Shown here one piece after another: positions 52,017 through 61,300 of a DNA stretch of 64,000 nt; positions within the stretch are counted from its first letter, which is position 1; each line of letters begins with the position of its first letter. The notes under the pieces are model-generated. The model was not told the origin of the DNA. It did no database searches and saw only the letters and a program-made list of their open reading frames with translations. Both the position numbers and the translations under genes were made by a program. The DNA comes from Desulfosporosinus cupriresistens (lineage in GTDB: Bacteria > Bacillota > Desulfitobacteriia > Desulfitobacteriales > Desulfitobacteriaceae), in NCBI RefSeq assembly GCF_001707885.1, contig NZ_MASS01000014.1:24360-88359 (forward strand), in the 5' to 3' direction.

Positions 52017-52709
52017 GTGGAGAAACGATTAGTACCAGTTATACTTGATGGATATAAGCCATTACGAGAAATTGTTTTTGAATCGATGCGCGATGCAATA
52101 CTCAGTGGAGTTCTTAAGCCTGGGGAGCGGTTGATGGAAATTCAATTGGCCGAAGAAATGGGAGTTAGCCGAACCCCAGTACGTGAAGCAATTCGAAAAT
52201 TAGAACTAGAGAATTTTGTGGTCATGATTCCACGCAAGGGAGCGTATGTTGCCGGCGTCTCCTTAAAAGATGTTGCCGATGTTTTTGAGATCCGTTCTGC
52301 GTTAGAGGGATTGGCTGCAGGGCTTGCAGCAGAGCGTATTACAGAAGACGAATTGGAACAAATGGAGCAGGCTTTGTTTTTTAGAGTCAGTGAGAGTGAA
52401 ATGAACTTAGAGCAGATTGTGAAGTCAGATACTGATTTTCATGCCTTGGTCTATAGAGCCAGTCGCAATGAACGGCTGATTCAGATCCTAGAAAATTTGC
52501 GAGAACAGATTCAACGTTTTCGAGCAACTTCGCTGGCAGTTCCAGGGCGGAACAAACTGGCGATTGAAGAACACCGCATGATTGTTGAAGCCTTAAGAAA
52601 TCATAATAGCGAGGAAGCACAATCTTTGGCGATGGCGCATATTGTTACGGCTGAGAATGTAATGTTTGAAGCGATTAGTCTAAAGAATGATCCGGATAAG
52701 GTGGATTAA
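52017..52709 (+). CDS. GntR-family transcriptional regulator (FadR/FCD type)
   Basis: 230 residues: N-terminal winged helix (MRDAILSGVLKPGERLMEIQ, LAEEMGVSRTPVREAIRKLE) and C-terminal FCD ligand domain with the metal-site histidines in DTDFHALVYRAS and EEHRMIVEALRNH. Ligand unknown; relatives bind carboxylates. GTG start behind AAAGGAGAG. Tightly packed between ispE and purR, so probably in that operon. Confidence 0.9.
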   Translation: MEKRLVPVILDGYKPLREIVFESMRDAILSGVLKPGERLMEIQLAEEMGVSRTPVREAIRKLELENFVVMIPRKGAYVAGVSLKDVADVFEIRSALEGLAAGLAAERITEDELEQMEQALFFRVSESEMNLEQIVKSDTDFHALVYRASRNERLIQILENLREQIQRFRATSLAVPGRNKLAIEEHRMIVEALRNHNSEEAQSLAMAHIVTAENVMFEAISLKNDPDKVD

Positions 52710-52714
52710 TAAGC

Positions 52715-53533
52715 GTGGAGAAGATGAAAAGAGCAGAACGGATGGTGGCCATCACCCAAGTGTTGATGTTAAAGCCGAATATCCTGACTCCGTTAACCCT
52801 ATTTGCAGAACGATTTGGTACGGCCAAGTCTACAATTAGTGAGGATCTGATGGCTGTTAAGGGGAGTTTACTCCTTTCAGGGCAGGGTCACCTTGAAACA
52901 ATTCCAGGTGCAGCTGGGGGGGTTCGTTATATTCCGGAAATTGCCAAAGAGGAAGCGAAACAATTCCTTAGCAAGCTTGCTGAATGTCTGAGCAATAAAG
53001 AGCGAATTCTTGCGGGCGGTTTTCTGTATATGAACGATGTATTGTTCGATCCATCTGTTTTACGCCCACTTGGCCTTATTTTTGCCGGTGCTTTTAGAGA
53101 TAAAAAACCTGATGTTGTGGTGACCATTGAAACGAAAGGAATTCCGTTGGCCCTTGTTACGGCAGAGGCCTTAGGTTTGCCGATGGTGGTCATTCGCAGT
53201 GGAAACAAAGTAACAGAGGGTTCTTCCGTAAGTATTAATTATGTTTCCGGATCATCTCGGCGTATTCAAACTATGTCGCTTTCTCGCAGGGCCTTAGATC
53301 CCCAACGACGCGTTCTTGTAATCGATGATTTCATGAAGGCGGGGGGAACCGCGCTAGGGATAAAGAATTTAATGTCAGAATTTGAAGCTAACGTTGTGGG
53401 AATTGGGGTATTAGTGGAAGCCAAGATAACGGAAGAACCAAAGCTTGTTGAGGGATATTTATCTCTTTTACAGCTTAGAGAACTAGACTTGCACTCTGGA
53501 AAAATGTTAGTTGTCCCTATGGATAGCTTCTAA
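52715..53533 (+). CDS. purR: Pur operon repressor PurR
   Basis: PRPP-responsive repressor of purine synthesis genes in Gram-positives. 272 residues: N-terminal winged helix (MVAITQVLMLKPN, FAERFGTAKSTISEDL) and a phosphoribosyltransferase-like domain with the PRPP loop RVLVIDDFMKAGGTALG. GTG 52715 is five bases after gntR; ATG 52724 is an alternative start. yabJ, usually next in B. subtilis, is absent. Confidence 0.94.
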   Translation: MEKMKRAERMVAITQVLMLKPNILTPLTLFAERFGTAKSTISEDLMAVKGSLLLSGQGHLETIPGAAGGVRYIPEIAKEEAKQFLSKLAECLSNKERILAGGFLYMNDVLFDPSVLRPLGLIFAGAFRDKKPDVVVTIETKGIPLALVTAEALGLPMVVIRSGNKVTEGSSVSINYVSGSSRRIQTMSLSRRALDPQRRVLVIDDFMKAGGTALGIKNLMSEFEANVVGIGVLVEAKITEEPKLVEGYLSLLQLRELDLHSGKMLVVPMDSF

Positions 53534-53587
53534 ATTCTATTATTTAAGACGTTTTCTTTATCTTGTGGAAATTTTTCTGAATATAAG

Positions 53588-53614
53588 GCAGGATTTTTTT
53601 ACCATACAGAGAAT
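53588..53614 (+). promoter_or_regulatory. spoVG: Sigma-H promoter of spoVG
   Basis: GCAGGATTT (53588-53596), 11-base spacer, AGAGAAT (53608-53614). Exact match to the sigma-H consensus RNAGGAWWW and RNNGAAT, and the -35 is the same as in the B. subtilis spoVG promoter. Confidence 0.8.
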
Positions 53615-53662
53615 ACCATTATGAATAAGCCCGAAGGATAAGTGGGAGGGTGGTGATTCATA

Positions 53663-53917
53663 ATGAATATTACCGATGTGCGGGTTCGGAAGATTAACAC
53701 GGAAGGAAAGATGAAGGCTGTGGTCTCTGTGACCTTTGATAATGCTTTTGTCGTTCATGATGTCAAAGTCGTTGAAGGTATGAATGGTATTTTTGTAGCC
53801 ATGCCTAGCCGTAAAACTCCTGAAGGGGAATTTCGTGATATCGCCCACCCCATTTCTGCTGCAGCACGAGAAGTGATCCAGACGGCTGTTTTGAAAGCTT
53901 ATCAAGAGGCTATTTAA
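53663..53917 (+). CDS. spoVG: Septation/RNA-binding regulator SpoVG
   Basis: 84 residues. Early sporulation protein affecting asymmetric septation; homologues bind nucleic acids. [42 protein letters not shown] and [16 protein letters not shown] are the conserved blocks. GGGAGGGTGG precedes the ATG. Controlled by a sigma-H promoter at 53588. Confidence 0.97.
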   Translation: MNITDVRVRKINTEGKMKAVVSVTFDNAFVVHDVKVVEGMNGIFVAMPSRKTPEGEFRDIAHPISAAAREVIQTAVLKAYQEAI

Positions 53918-53950
53918 ACGCATATTATAGATACTTTTAGACTTGTTAAA

Positions 53951-53980
53951 GGAGACCTTGCAGTAGGTCTTCTTTTTCTT
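53951..53980 (+). terminator. Intrinsic terminator of spoVG
   Basis: GAGACCT-TGCAGT-AGGTCTTC then TTTTTCTTT. Confidence 0.8.
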
Positions 53981-54094
53981 TAGAAGATTAAAACTTCGGC
54001 ATAAAAGAGGATTTTGATCTGATCTGACGAATAAAGAACTTTCGGGATGTAATAATAAGTTGAGGTTAAACTAAAGCTGGAGGCGAATTAGATT

Positions 54095-55456
54095 ATGTCT
54101 AATTTGGTGGCGGTGGTCATGGCTGCAGGAAAAGGGACAAGAATGAAATCGAAGTTGCCGAAAGTCATGCATCTATTGGCAGGGAAAACTCTCATTGAAC
54201 ATGTCTTGGACACTGTAACCCAAGTCGGAATAGAACGTCCGCTGGTTATAGTTGGGCATGGTCGAGAGGTTGTTGAGGCCAGTGTTTGTGGGCGCGCTGA
54301 AACCGTGGTTCAAACAGAGCAACTTGGAACTGGACATGCTATTATGCAAGTTCTACCTTATCTGGAAGGCGTCCAGACCGTTCTTGTCCTAAGTGGAGAT
54401 CAGCCGTTACTTAAACCCGAGACACTACATGCTCTTATTGAATTGCACGAGACTCAAGGGGTTAGCGCCACGGTTTTGACAGCCTATATGGATCAGCCTT
54501 TTGGTTACGGACGGATTATTAAAAATGGTGATCAGCTTGTTAAAATTGTTGAGGAAAAAGACGCAACCCTTGATGAACGACAAATCAACGAAATAAACAC
54601 GGGGACGTACTGTTTTAAAGGATCGGTACTCAAGGACGCCTTGACGAAAATCACTCTTCAGAATGCTCAAGGGGAATATTATCTGACAGAAGTCTTTGAT
54701 GTCTTTTTAAGACATGGGGAAAAAATGCTGACCTATTGTACTGCGGATTCACATGAAGCATTGGGCATTAACAGCCGAAGCCAATTGGCTGATGCCGAAG
54801 CAATTTTTCGCGAGCGCATTCTTGAACATTGGATGAACGAAGGAGTTACGCTAGTAGATCCCTCTTCGACCTTTATCGACGCGGAAGTTGAACTCACCCA
54901 GGACGTAACGATTTTACCCTTCACCCGTTTGATGGGTAAAACACGGATCGAAGAGGATGCCGTGATTGGGCCTCAGACTAGTCTGGAAAATTGTATGGTG
55001 GGGTGTGGTTCTGAAGTGACCTACACTGTGGCCAAAGACGCGGTGATTGGTGAACGCTGTCACGTTGGTCCGTTTGCCTATTTACGGCCTGGTACAAAAC
55101 TAGAAGCAGAAGTAAAAGTTGGGGACTTTGTAGAAATTAAAAATAGTTGGATTGAAACAGGTGCGAAAGTACCTCATTTGAGTTATATTGGAGACGCACA
55201 CATCGGGAAATCAGCGAATATCGGAGCGGGTACCATTACGTGTAATTACGATGGTGTTAAAAAGTCGCTCACGACAATTGGAGACTATGCTTTCATCGGT
55301 AGTAATACAAACTTGGTTGCTCCGGTTGAAGTGGGAGAACATGCTGTTACGGGCGCAGGGTCTACTATTACGAAGAATGTTCCTGCAGAGGCCTTGGCTG
55401 TTGAACGGAGTCAGCAGGTAATCAAGGAACATTGGTATCGCAAAAAGATGAAATAG
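54095..55456 (+). CDS. glmU: Bifunctional GlmU (UDP-GlcNAc synthesis)
   Basis: Acetylates glucosamine-1-P and then uridylates it, giving UDP-GlcNAc for peptidoglycan. 453 residues: N-terminal pyrophosphorylase VVMAAGKGTRMKSKLPKVMH and VLSGDQPLL; C-terminal left-handed beta-helix of hexapeptide repeats (about 250-430) with RPGTKLEAEVKVGDFVEIK and IGAGTITCNYDG. GGAGG upstream of the ATG. Followed by prs, 15 bases on. Confidence 0.97.
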   Translation: MSNLVAVVMAAGKGTRMKSKLPKVMHLLAGKTLIEHVLDTVTQVGIERPLVIVGHGREVVEASVCGRAETVVQTEQLGTGHAIMQVLPYLEGVQTVLVLSGDQPLLKPETLHALIELHETQGVSATVLTAYMDQPFGYGRIIKNGDQLVKIVEEKDATLDERQINEINTGTYCFKGSVLKDALTKITLQNAQGEYYLTEVFDVFLRHGEKMLTYCTADSHEALGINSRSQLADAEAIFRERILEHWMNEGVTLVDPSSTFIDAEVELTQDVTILPFTRLMGKTRIEEDAVIGPQTSLENCMVGCGSEVTYTVAKDAVIGERCHVGPFAYLRPGTKLEAEVKVGDFVEIKNSWIETGAKVPHLSYIGDAHIGKSANIGAGTITCNYDGVKKSLTTIGDYAFIGSNTNLVAPVEVGEHAVTGAGSTITKNVPAEALAVERSQQVIKEHWYRKKMK

Positions 55457-55471
55457 GAGGCTAAAAGAGGC

Positions 55472-56413
55472 ATGGCGGCAAAAGAATTTAAGATTTTTTG
55501 TGGGAATGCCAATCGGCCGTTGGCACAGGAAATCGTGGACTACCTGGGAGTCCCACTTGGTGAAGCAAACATAAGACGTTTTGGAGATGGGGAAATCTGT
55601 CTAGCCATTGACGAGAGCGTTCGGGGTTCGGATATCTATATTGTTCAGCCCACCTGCTATCCTACCAATGACAACATCATGGAATTATTAATCATGATTG
55701 ATGCCATTCGTAGGGCTTCAGCGCGTCGTATTACTGCTGTGATGCCCTATTATGGATATGCCCGTCAAGAACGTAAATCAAGGGCTCGTGACCCTATCAC
55801 AGCAAAATTAATGGCGAACATAATTGCCTCAGCGGGAGCGGATCGTGTCGTAACTATGGATTTACATGCTCCAGCGATTCAAGGGTTTTTCGATATTCCA
55901 TTGGATCACTTGCCAGGAGTTCCAATTTTGGCAGAGTACTTCCGAGAAAAGGGACTTGAAAACATCTGTGTCGTATCCCCAGATTTAGGAGGAGTGACAC
56001 GGGCTCGGAATCTCGCGGAACGGATTGGTGCGTCCATAGCTATTATTGATAAACGTAGACCTGAGCCTAATGTTTCTGAGATCATGCATGTCATCGGTGA
56101 ACTGAAAGGGAAGACCGTGATTATGATCGATGACATTATTGATACCGCCGGTACAATTACTCTAGGAGCTCAAGCTCTTGTCGAGCGGGGTGCTAGGGAA
56201 GTGTATGCATGTTGCACGCATGCTGTGTTATCTGGGCCAGCCATTGAACGTATAGAGAACTCTGTTATTCGTGAACTTGTTGTGACCAATACGATTCCGT
56301 TAGGCAAGGAGAAAATGATTCCTCGGATTAAGGCGTTGTCTGTTGCCCCGCTCTTGGGTGAAGCCATTGTCCGTATTCACGAAGATCTCTCGGTCAGTAA
56401 ACTCTTTAGTTAA
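55472..56413 (+). CDS. prs: Ribose-phosphate pyrophosphokinase
   Basis: Makes PRPP, precursor of nucleotides, His and Trp and effector of PurR. 313 residues: [54 protein letters not shown], and PRPP loop [20 protein letters not shown] upstream. Co-transcribed with glmU; ctc, which follows in B. subtilis, is replaced by a convergent gene. Confidence 0.97.
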   Translation: MAAKEFKIFCGNANRPLAQEIVDYLGVPLGEANIRRFGDGEICLAIDESVRGSDIYIVQPTCYPTNDNIMELLIMIDAIRRASARRITAVMPYYGYARQERKSRARDPITAKLMANIIASAGADRVVTMDLHAPAIQGFFDIPLDHLPGVPILAEYFREKGLENICVVSPDLGGVTRARNLAERIGASIAIIDKRRPEPNVSEIMHVIGELKGKTVIMIDDIIDTAGTITLGAQALVERGAREVYACCTHAVLSGPAIERIENSVIRELVVTNTIPLGKEKMIPRIKALSVAPLLGEAIVRIHEDLSVSKLFS

Positions 56414-56414
56414 A

Positions 56415-56448
56415 AAGACCCCTGGGGTATCATCCCAGGGGTTCTTTG
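56415..56448. terminator. Bidirectional terminator between prs and the PRC-barrel gene
   Basis: ACCCCTGGG-GTATCAT-CCCAGGGGT, with TTCTTT on the plus strand and TTTTT on the minus. The PRC-gene stop codon (56430-56432) is within it. Confidence 0.85.
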
Positions 56449-57155
56449 GTTACGGGTATTTCTGATACGGTTTCGTCAGTAGCTGGAATTGTTTCAGTTT
56501 CGGAAATGATGATGGGCGTCTTTTCTTGAGCGGTTTGAGCAGTTGTTTTGGCCTTATCTTTCTTAAAGTAACTACTGATGGTATGAGTTGTTTCTGAGGC
56601 TAGATGTGACGTTGAGTGAATTAGATTTTTGAAGGTTTCACTGATTCCTTTGTCTGCGACGGTTAGAACGTTTTCGCTTTCCTTTCGGGCAACAATTACA
56701 TCATGTCCTATAGTCGTAATGTATTCTGCAGCAATCCACGCTTTGCCACTTAAGAATCCTTCGAGTTTACCGCCAGAAATCTCGATCTGGGTTATTTCCC
56801 CTGTTTTTGGATCAACATAATATTCTTCGGCGGTTCCAAGCGTTTTCCCGGTTTCCGTGACCATCTTTGTTCCGATGATGGTCAGTTTTCCTTTGACCAA
56901 ATCTAATAATTCGGGTAGATTCGAGGTCTTTTCTACGTGGGACTCTTTGTCAATAGTGATCGCGTCATCGCCGACACTGACGACTTTAGAATAGGGAATA
57001 ATGCGCTGATCCTTAAAAAGACCTTTCGGGTCCACAACGATTGCAGCGAGAGACTTCGTGCTGGCATCAAGAATTAGGCTTTTGACATATCCGATTTGCT
57101 GGCCTTCTTGGAGAGAAATGATTGGTAAGGATAAATACTTTCGACTGGGTTTCAC
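56430..57155 (-). CDS. PRC-barrel domain protein
   Basis: 241 residues with two PRC-barrel modules: [20 protein letters not shown] (about 8-80) and [19 protein letters not shown] (about 95-165). A Thr/Pro/Glu-rich tail follows (about 200-241). No membrane helix. PRC barrels occur in ribosome maturation, photosynthetic and unknown sporulation-linked (YlmC/YmxH-type) proteins; this two-domain form is unassigned. Start behind GGGGTGAACC on the minus strand. It is divergent from pth and its 3' end overlaps the shared terminator. Confidence 0.82.
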   Translation of the reverse strand: MKPSRKYLSLPIISLQEGQQIGYVKSLILDASTKSLAAIVVDPKGLFKDQRIIPYSKVVSVGDDAITIDKESHVEKTSNLPELLDLVKGKLTIIGTKMVTETGKTLGTAEEYYVDPKTGEITQIEISGGKLEGFLSGKAWIAAEYITTIGHDVIVARKESENVLTVADKGISETFKNLIHSTSHLASETTHTISSYFKKDKAKTTAQTAQEKTPIIISETETIPATDETVSEIPVTKEPLG

Positions 57156-57244
57156 AGGTTCACCCCCTTATTGGTGATGATCGTTTTTTATTCTTAAAGA
57201 ATGTATTCAGAGTATCGGATGAATATGCTATGGAGGAGATTAGA

Positions 57245-57802
57245 ATGAAGGTTATTGTCGGTCTTGGAAACCCCGGGCCTCAATATGCAGAGACGCGTCA
57301 TAATATTGGATTTTTGCTGATTGACTTGTTGGCAGAGGCCTATAACCTTCAATTTCGTACCAAATTCCAGGGATTATGGACGGAAGGTAATGTGGAGGGA
57401 GAACGCCTTATCCTCTTAAAGCCTCAAACATTTATGAATTTAAGTGGGCGTTCGGTGAGCGAACTCACCAATTTTTATAAAGTTCTCGGGGGAGATTTAC
57501 TAATAGTTCATGACGATATGGATTTGCCGCTGGGCAAAATCCGTCTCCGTGATCAAGGTGGTGCAGGTGGGCATAACGGAATTCGATCCATTCTAGCTGA
57601 ATATGGATCAGAGAAATTTTGGCGACTTAAATTGGGTGTAGGTCGCCCGCCTAGAGAGTGGGACCCCGCACGTTATGTACTTTCTGCCTTCGCGGAGGAT
57701 GAGCTTACCCAGTTAGATGACCTGTTAGAACGCGCGGAAAAGGTAACTAACCTATGGATTAAAGGAGAAACTGGTCGCGCTATGAATTTATACCATCGTT
57801 AA
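57245..57802 (+). CDS. pth: Peptidyl-tRNA hydrolase
   Basis: Recycles peptidyl-tRNA; called SpoVC in B. subtilis. 185 residues: [19 protein letters not shown] (catalytic His), [30 protein letters not shown] and [15 protein letters not shown] 57245 follows GGAGGAG; the longer frame beginning at 57122 runs over the divergent PRC gene and is rejected. Confidence 0.96.
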   Translation: MKVIVGLGNPGPQYAETRHNIGFLLIDLLAEAYNLQFRTKFQGLWTEGNVEGERLILLKPQTFMNLSGRSVSELTNFYKVLGGDLLIVHDDMDLPLGKIRLRDQGGAGGHNGIRSILAEYGSEKFWRLKLGVGRPPREWDPARYVLSAFAEDELTQLDDLLERAEKVTNLWIKGETGRAMNLYHR

Positions 57803-57811
57803 CTAAGTATA

Positions 57812-57850
57812 ACCTCCTGGGCTAGCGGTAATTCTACTAGCAAGGGAGGT
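57812..57850 (+). promoter_or_regulatory. Hairpin covering the fin ribosome binding site
   Basis: ACCTCC (57812-57817) pairs with GGAGGT (57845-57850), which is the Shine-Dalgarno sequence of the next ORF; inside, GCTAG (57821) pairs with CTAGC (57837). Confidence 0.6.
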
Positions 57851-57858
57851 GGTCCTGG

Positions 57859-58035
57859 ATGAAGATATTAAAGGTATGTCATGCCTGTGATCGAATTATT
57901 GGGGAGATTGAGTTGGATGACTTGACCAGCCATAACGTGGACCCTATAATGGATATTGTTGGGAATGTCGCGTATGCGCTTTGCCCACTCTGTCTGCAGG
58001 AAATGGAAATGGAGCCGAGAAATGTGTATCATTAA
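57859..58035 (+). CDS. fin: Fin-like anti-sigma-F factor (small zinc protein)
   Basis: 58-residue ORF, short enough to be missed by length cut-offs. It starts with ATG 9 bases after GGGAGGTGG and has two CxxC knuckles: CHACDRIIGEIELDD and ALCPLCLQEM. Location between pth and mfd is that of B. subtilis yabK (fin), whose product turns off sigma-F as sigma-G takes over and has the same zinc-ribbon style and length class (B. subtilis Fin is about 76 residues). Assignment rests on position plus cysteines. Confidence 0.75.
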   Translation: MKILKVCHACDRIIGEIELDDLTSHNVDPIMDIVGNVAYALCPLCLQEMEMEPRNVYH

Positions 58036-58158
58036 CAGATGTCGGAGGTCAAAGGTCAGAGGCCAGAAGTCGGAGACTATTATTAAAGGTGGGCTCTGCA
58101 AGACCCGTAGCATTCTTTGGTCTATGTGAATTATCTTTGGTTCTAGGAATTGTTGTTG

Positions 58159-58178
58159 GGGCACGACGAGGCGTGCCC
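58159..58178. repeat. GGGCACG palindrome, third copy
   Basis: GGGCACG-ACGAGG-CGTGCCC followed by TACT, as at 42366-42390. Confidence 0.65.
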
Positions 58179-58276
58179 TACTAGATGAATACATTTAAGT
58201 CAGTTTTTAGAGGTAGGCAAAATCGTAATTTGTAGTTCGAGAATCGTGGTTCGAAGCTTGAGTAATAATTCTTAGG

Positions 58277-58310
58277 TCGAACATCGAATATCGAACATCG
58301 AATATCGAAA
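58277..58310. repeat. 14-base tandem TCGAA repeat
   Basis: Two exact units of TCGAACATCGAATA and a partial third, ending about 10 bases before the mfd start. The whole 58036-58320 gap consists of repeat-like sequence including a GTCGGAGGTCAAAGGTCAG tract. Confidence 0.75.
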
Positions 58311-58320
58311 TGGGGGTCCT

Positions 58321-61300
58321 TTGGTGGACGTTCATCTTTTTTTGCTGCCTGAAAGGATGAGCGGTTTGAGTACAATTCATGACTATCTTCGACGGGGGCT
58401 TGACATTAAGGAGATTGATCAGTCGTTAAGCTGTAGAGAATGGCCCCAAATGATTTATGATTTAACAGGAAGTCAGAAAGCAGCTTGTGTGGCCCAGCTT
58501 TTACGAAAGTCTAAACCTGGATTGATCCTAACCTATTCAGAAGAGCAAGCTCAAAAGTGGGCAAACGATTTGCGGACATGGTGTTCCCAAGAAACCATCC
58601 TCCATTTGCCCACAACAGAATGGCTTCCTTTTGAAGTATTAGGCAGAAGCAGAGAAACAACCTCGGAACGAATTCGTGTTCTGAATCAATTGGCGCAGGA
58701 CCCTAAGTGTACTGTTGTGGCTTCTGTCCTCGCAGTCGAACGGCGCGTATTTCCTATTGAACGCTGGAAAAAATATACGATTGAATTTGAAGTAGGGAAA
58801 GGATATGCCTTATCCGAAGTTCTTTCTGCTTTAACCGTTGGAGGGTATGAACGGGTTGAGACAGTTGAAGGGAAAGGACAATTTGCCTTAAGGGGCGGCA
58901 TTTTGGACATTGTCCCTTTAGACGGAGAGGCCGTACGTATCGAGTTTTTTGACGATGAAGTCGATTCTATTCGGACGTTTGACATAGGGACGCAGAAATC
59001 CGTTGCTTCGCAGAACAAAGTGCTTATTTCCCCTGCTATGGAGTATGTTGTCACTAGAGAGGAGTTAGGGCAACTTCGCTTTGCTATTCGAGCGGAAGCT
59101 AGGAAAACGATCGGACGACTTCAGCGTGCCGGAAAAAGCGAGGCGGCTGACCGTCTACAATCGAAAGTTGATTTTCTGGTAGAACGACTTGAAGAGGGAA
59201 TCCTAGACGAAAATGTTTATCCCTACTTAAACTTAGTTAATACGCCACTCGTCCCATTTTTCTCGTATCTTTCTGAGAACCATTTTGTTATTTTAGATGA
59301 GCCGTTACGCTTAAAAGAGCAATTAGAGTTTCAAACCAATGAACGCTTACTTGAATTTACGCAGCAACTGGAACACGGCGAGGGATTTGTTCACCCTGAG
59401 ACTCAGTTTATTGATTACGATGACATCCTAAGCCACGGAAAGCAGCATCCGTTGATCGGCCTTTCAACGCTTCTGAGGCAGGTCCCGGGGCTCTCACCAA
59501 AGCGTATTTTTAACCTAAATGCTCATCCCTTAACTGGCTTCATGGGAAAAACAAGTAAGTTAGTCGATGAGATAGGGCATCGCAAGGAAGCTGGGAATGT
59601 GGTGGCCCTGTTTGTCGGCGATGAGGATCATGTCGAGCGTTTGATTCAGGGTTTAAAAGATCTTGGAGTGACGGCGTCCCGCAAAGAACTTGAAGATTCT
59701 GTTGAGGAAGGCCATGTTTATGTCTATCCATATTCCTTGGACCAAGGTTTTGAGTTGCCGCTCGGAAAACTTGTCGTTCTGACGGAAACAGAAATCTATA
59801 AACGAGAGAGCAAAGCAGTTGGCAAAAAGCCTAGCCCACCTGTCCAAAAGAATATCTATATACCTGATCTAAAGCCAGATGACTATGTAGTACATGTTCA
59901 CCATGGGATCGGACAGTTCACTGGTATTGACAGGTTAGAGGTCGGGGGTATAGAAAAGGACTATTTTGGGATTCGTTATGCTGGAGAAGATCGGCTCTAT
60001 GTCCCGCTGGATCAACTGCATCTCTTGCAAAAGTATCTAGGAAGTGGTGCTGAAAGCCTGCCCAAACTTTACAAACTTGGGGGGACTGAGTGGCACAAAG
60101 TCAAGAGTAAAACACGCAGCGCCGTCAAAGATATGGCGATTGATTTGGTAAAACTTTATGCTCAGAGGGAAGCAATCCAAGGATATGCTTTTTCTTCAGA
60201 TAATGTGTGGCAAAACGAATTTGAAGAGAAGTTTCCTTATGCAGAGACTCCGGATCAACTCCAGAGCATTGCGGATGTCAAAGCGGACATGATGCGCTCA
60301 CGTCCGATGGACCGTTTACTTTGTGGTGATGTGGGGTACGGAAAAACAGAAGTTGCCCTCCGCGCAGCATTTAAAGCAGTGACGGACAGCAAGCAAGTGG
60401 CAGTTCTTGTCCCCACGACTATTTTAGCTCAACAACATTTCAATACCTTCACAGAACGGTTTATAGGTTATCCGATTACGATTGAAATGCTGAGCCGTTT
60501 TCGGTCCCCAAAGGAGCAAAAGGAAATATTACAGGGTCTTAAGGACGGGCGAATCGATGTTATTGTGGGTACGCACCGTATTCTCGCTGAGGCCGTTAAA
60601 TTTAAAGATTTAGGTTTATTGGTCATTGATGAAGAGCAGCGTTTCGGGGTTGCTCATAAGGAGAAACTAAAGACATTAAAAGGCAACGTGGATGTACTGA
60701 CTTTGTCAGCAACCCCTATTCCGAGGACATTGCATATGTCTCTAGTGGGAGTTAGGGATATGAGCGTGATTGAGACTCCACCAGAAGGTCGCTATCCGGT
60801 GCAAACCTATGTCACTGAATTTCGGGCTGATGTTGTACGAGATGCCATACGACGCGAGATACAACGCGGAGGGCAAGTGTTCTATGTGCATAATCGAGTT
60901 GAGGATATGGACCAGGTTACCCAATACTTAAGTCAATTGGTTCCCGAAGCGCGCTTTGGGGTTGCCCATGGTCAAATGCGTGAAATGGCGTTGGAGCGGG
61001 TCATGCTTGCTTTCTTAGAACAGGAAATGGATGTTTTGGTTTCCACGACTATCATAGAAACTGGACTTGATATGCCGAATGTTAACACACTGATTATTGA
61101 TGAGGCCGATCGTTTTGGGTTATCCCAACTCTACCAATTGCGAGGGCGTGTTGGGCGCTCTAATCGCAAAGCGTTTGCTTATCTTTTGTATAAGCCACAA
61201 AAGGTTCTCACGGAAATTGCCGAAAAACGTCTGTCCGCAATTCGAGAATTTACGGAATTTGGGGCAGGATTTAAAATAGCCATGCGAGACTTGGAAATTC

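Noticed and set aside
57122..57244. N-terminal extension of pth
   Set aside because: Runs antisense over the PRC-barrel gene start; family alignment and the ribosome binding site support ATG 57245.
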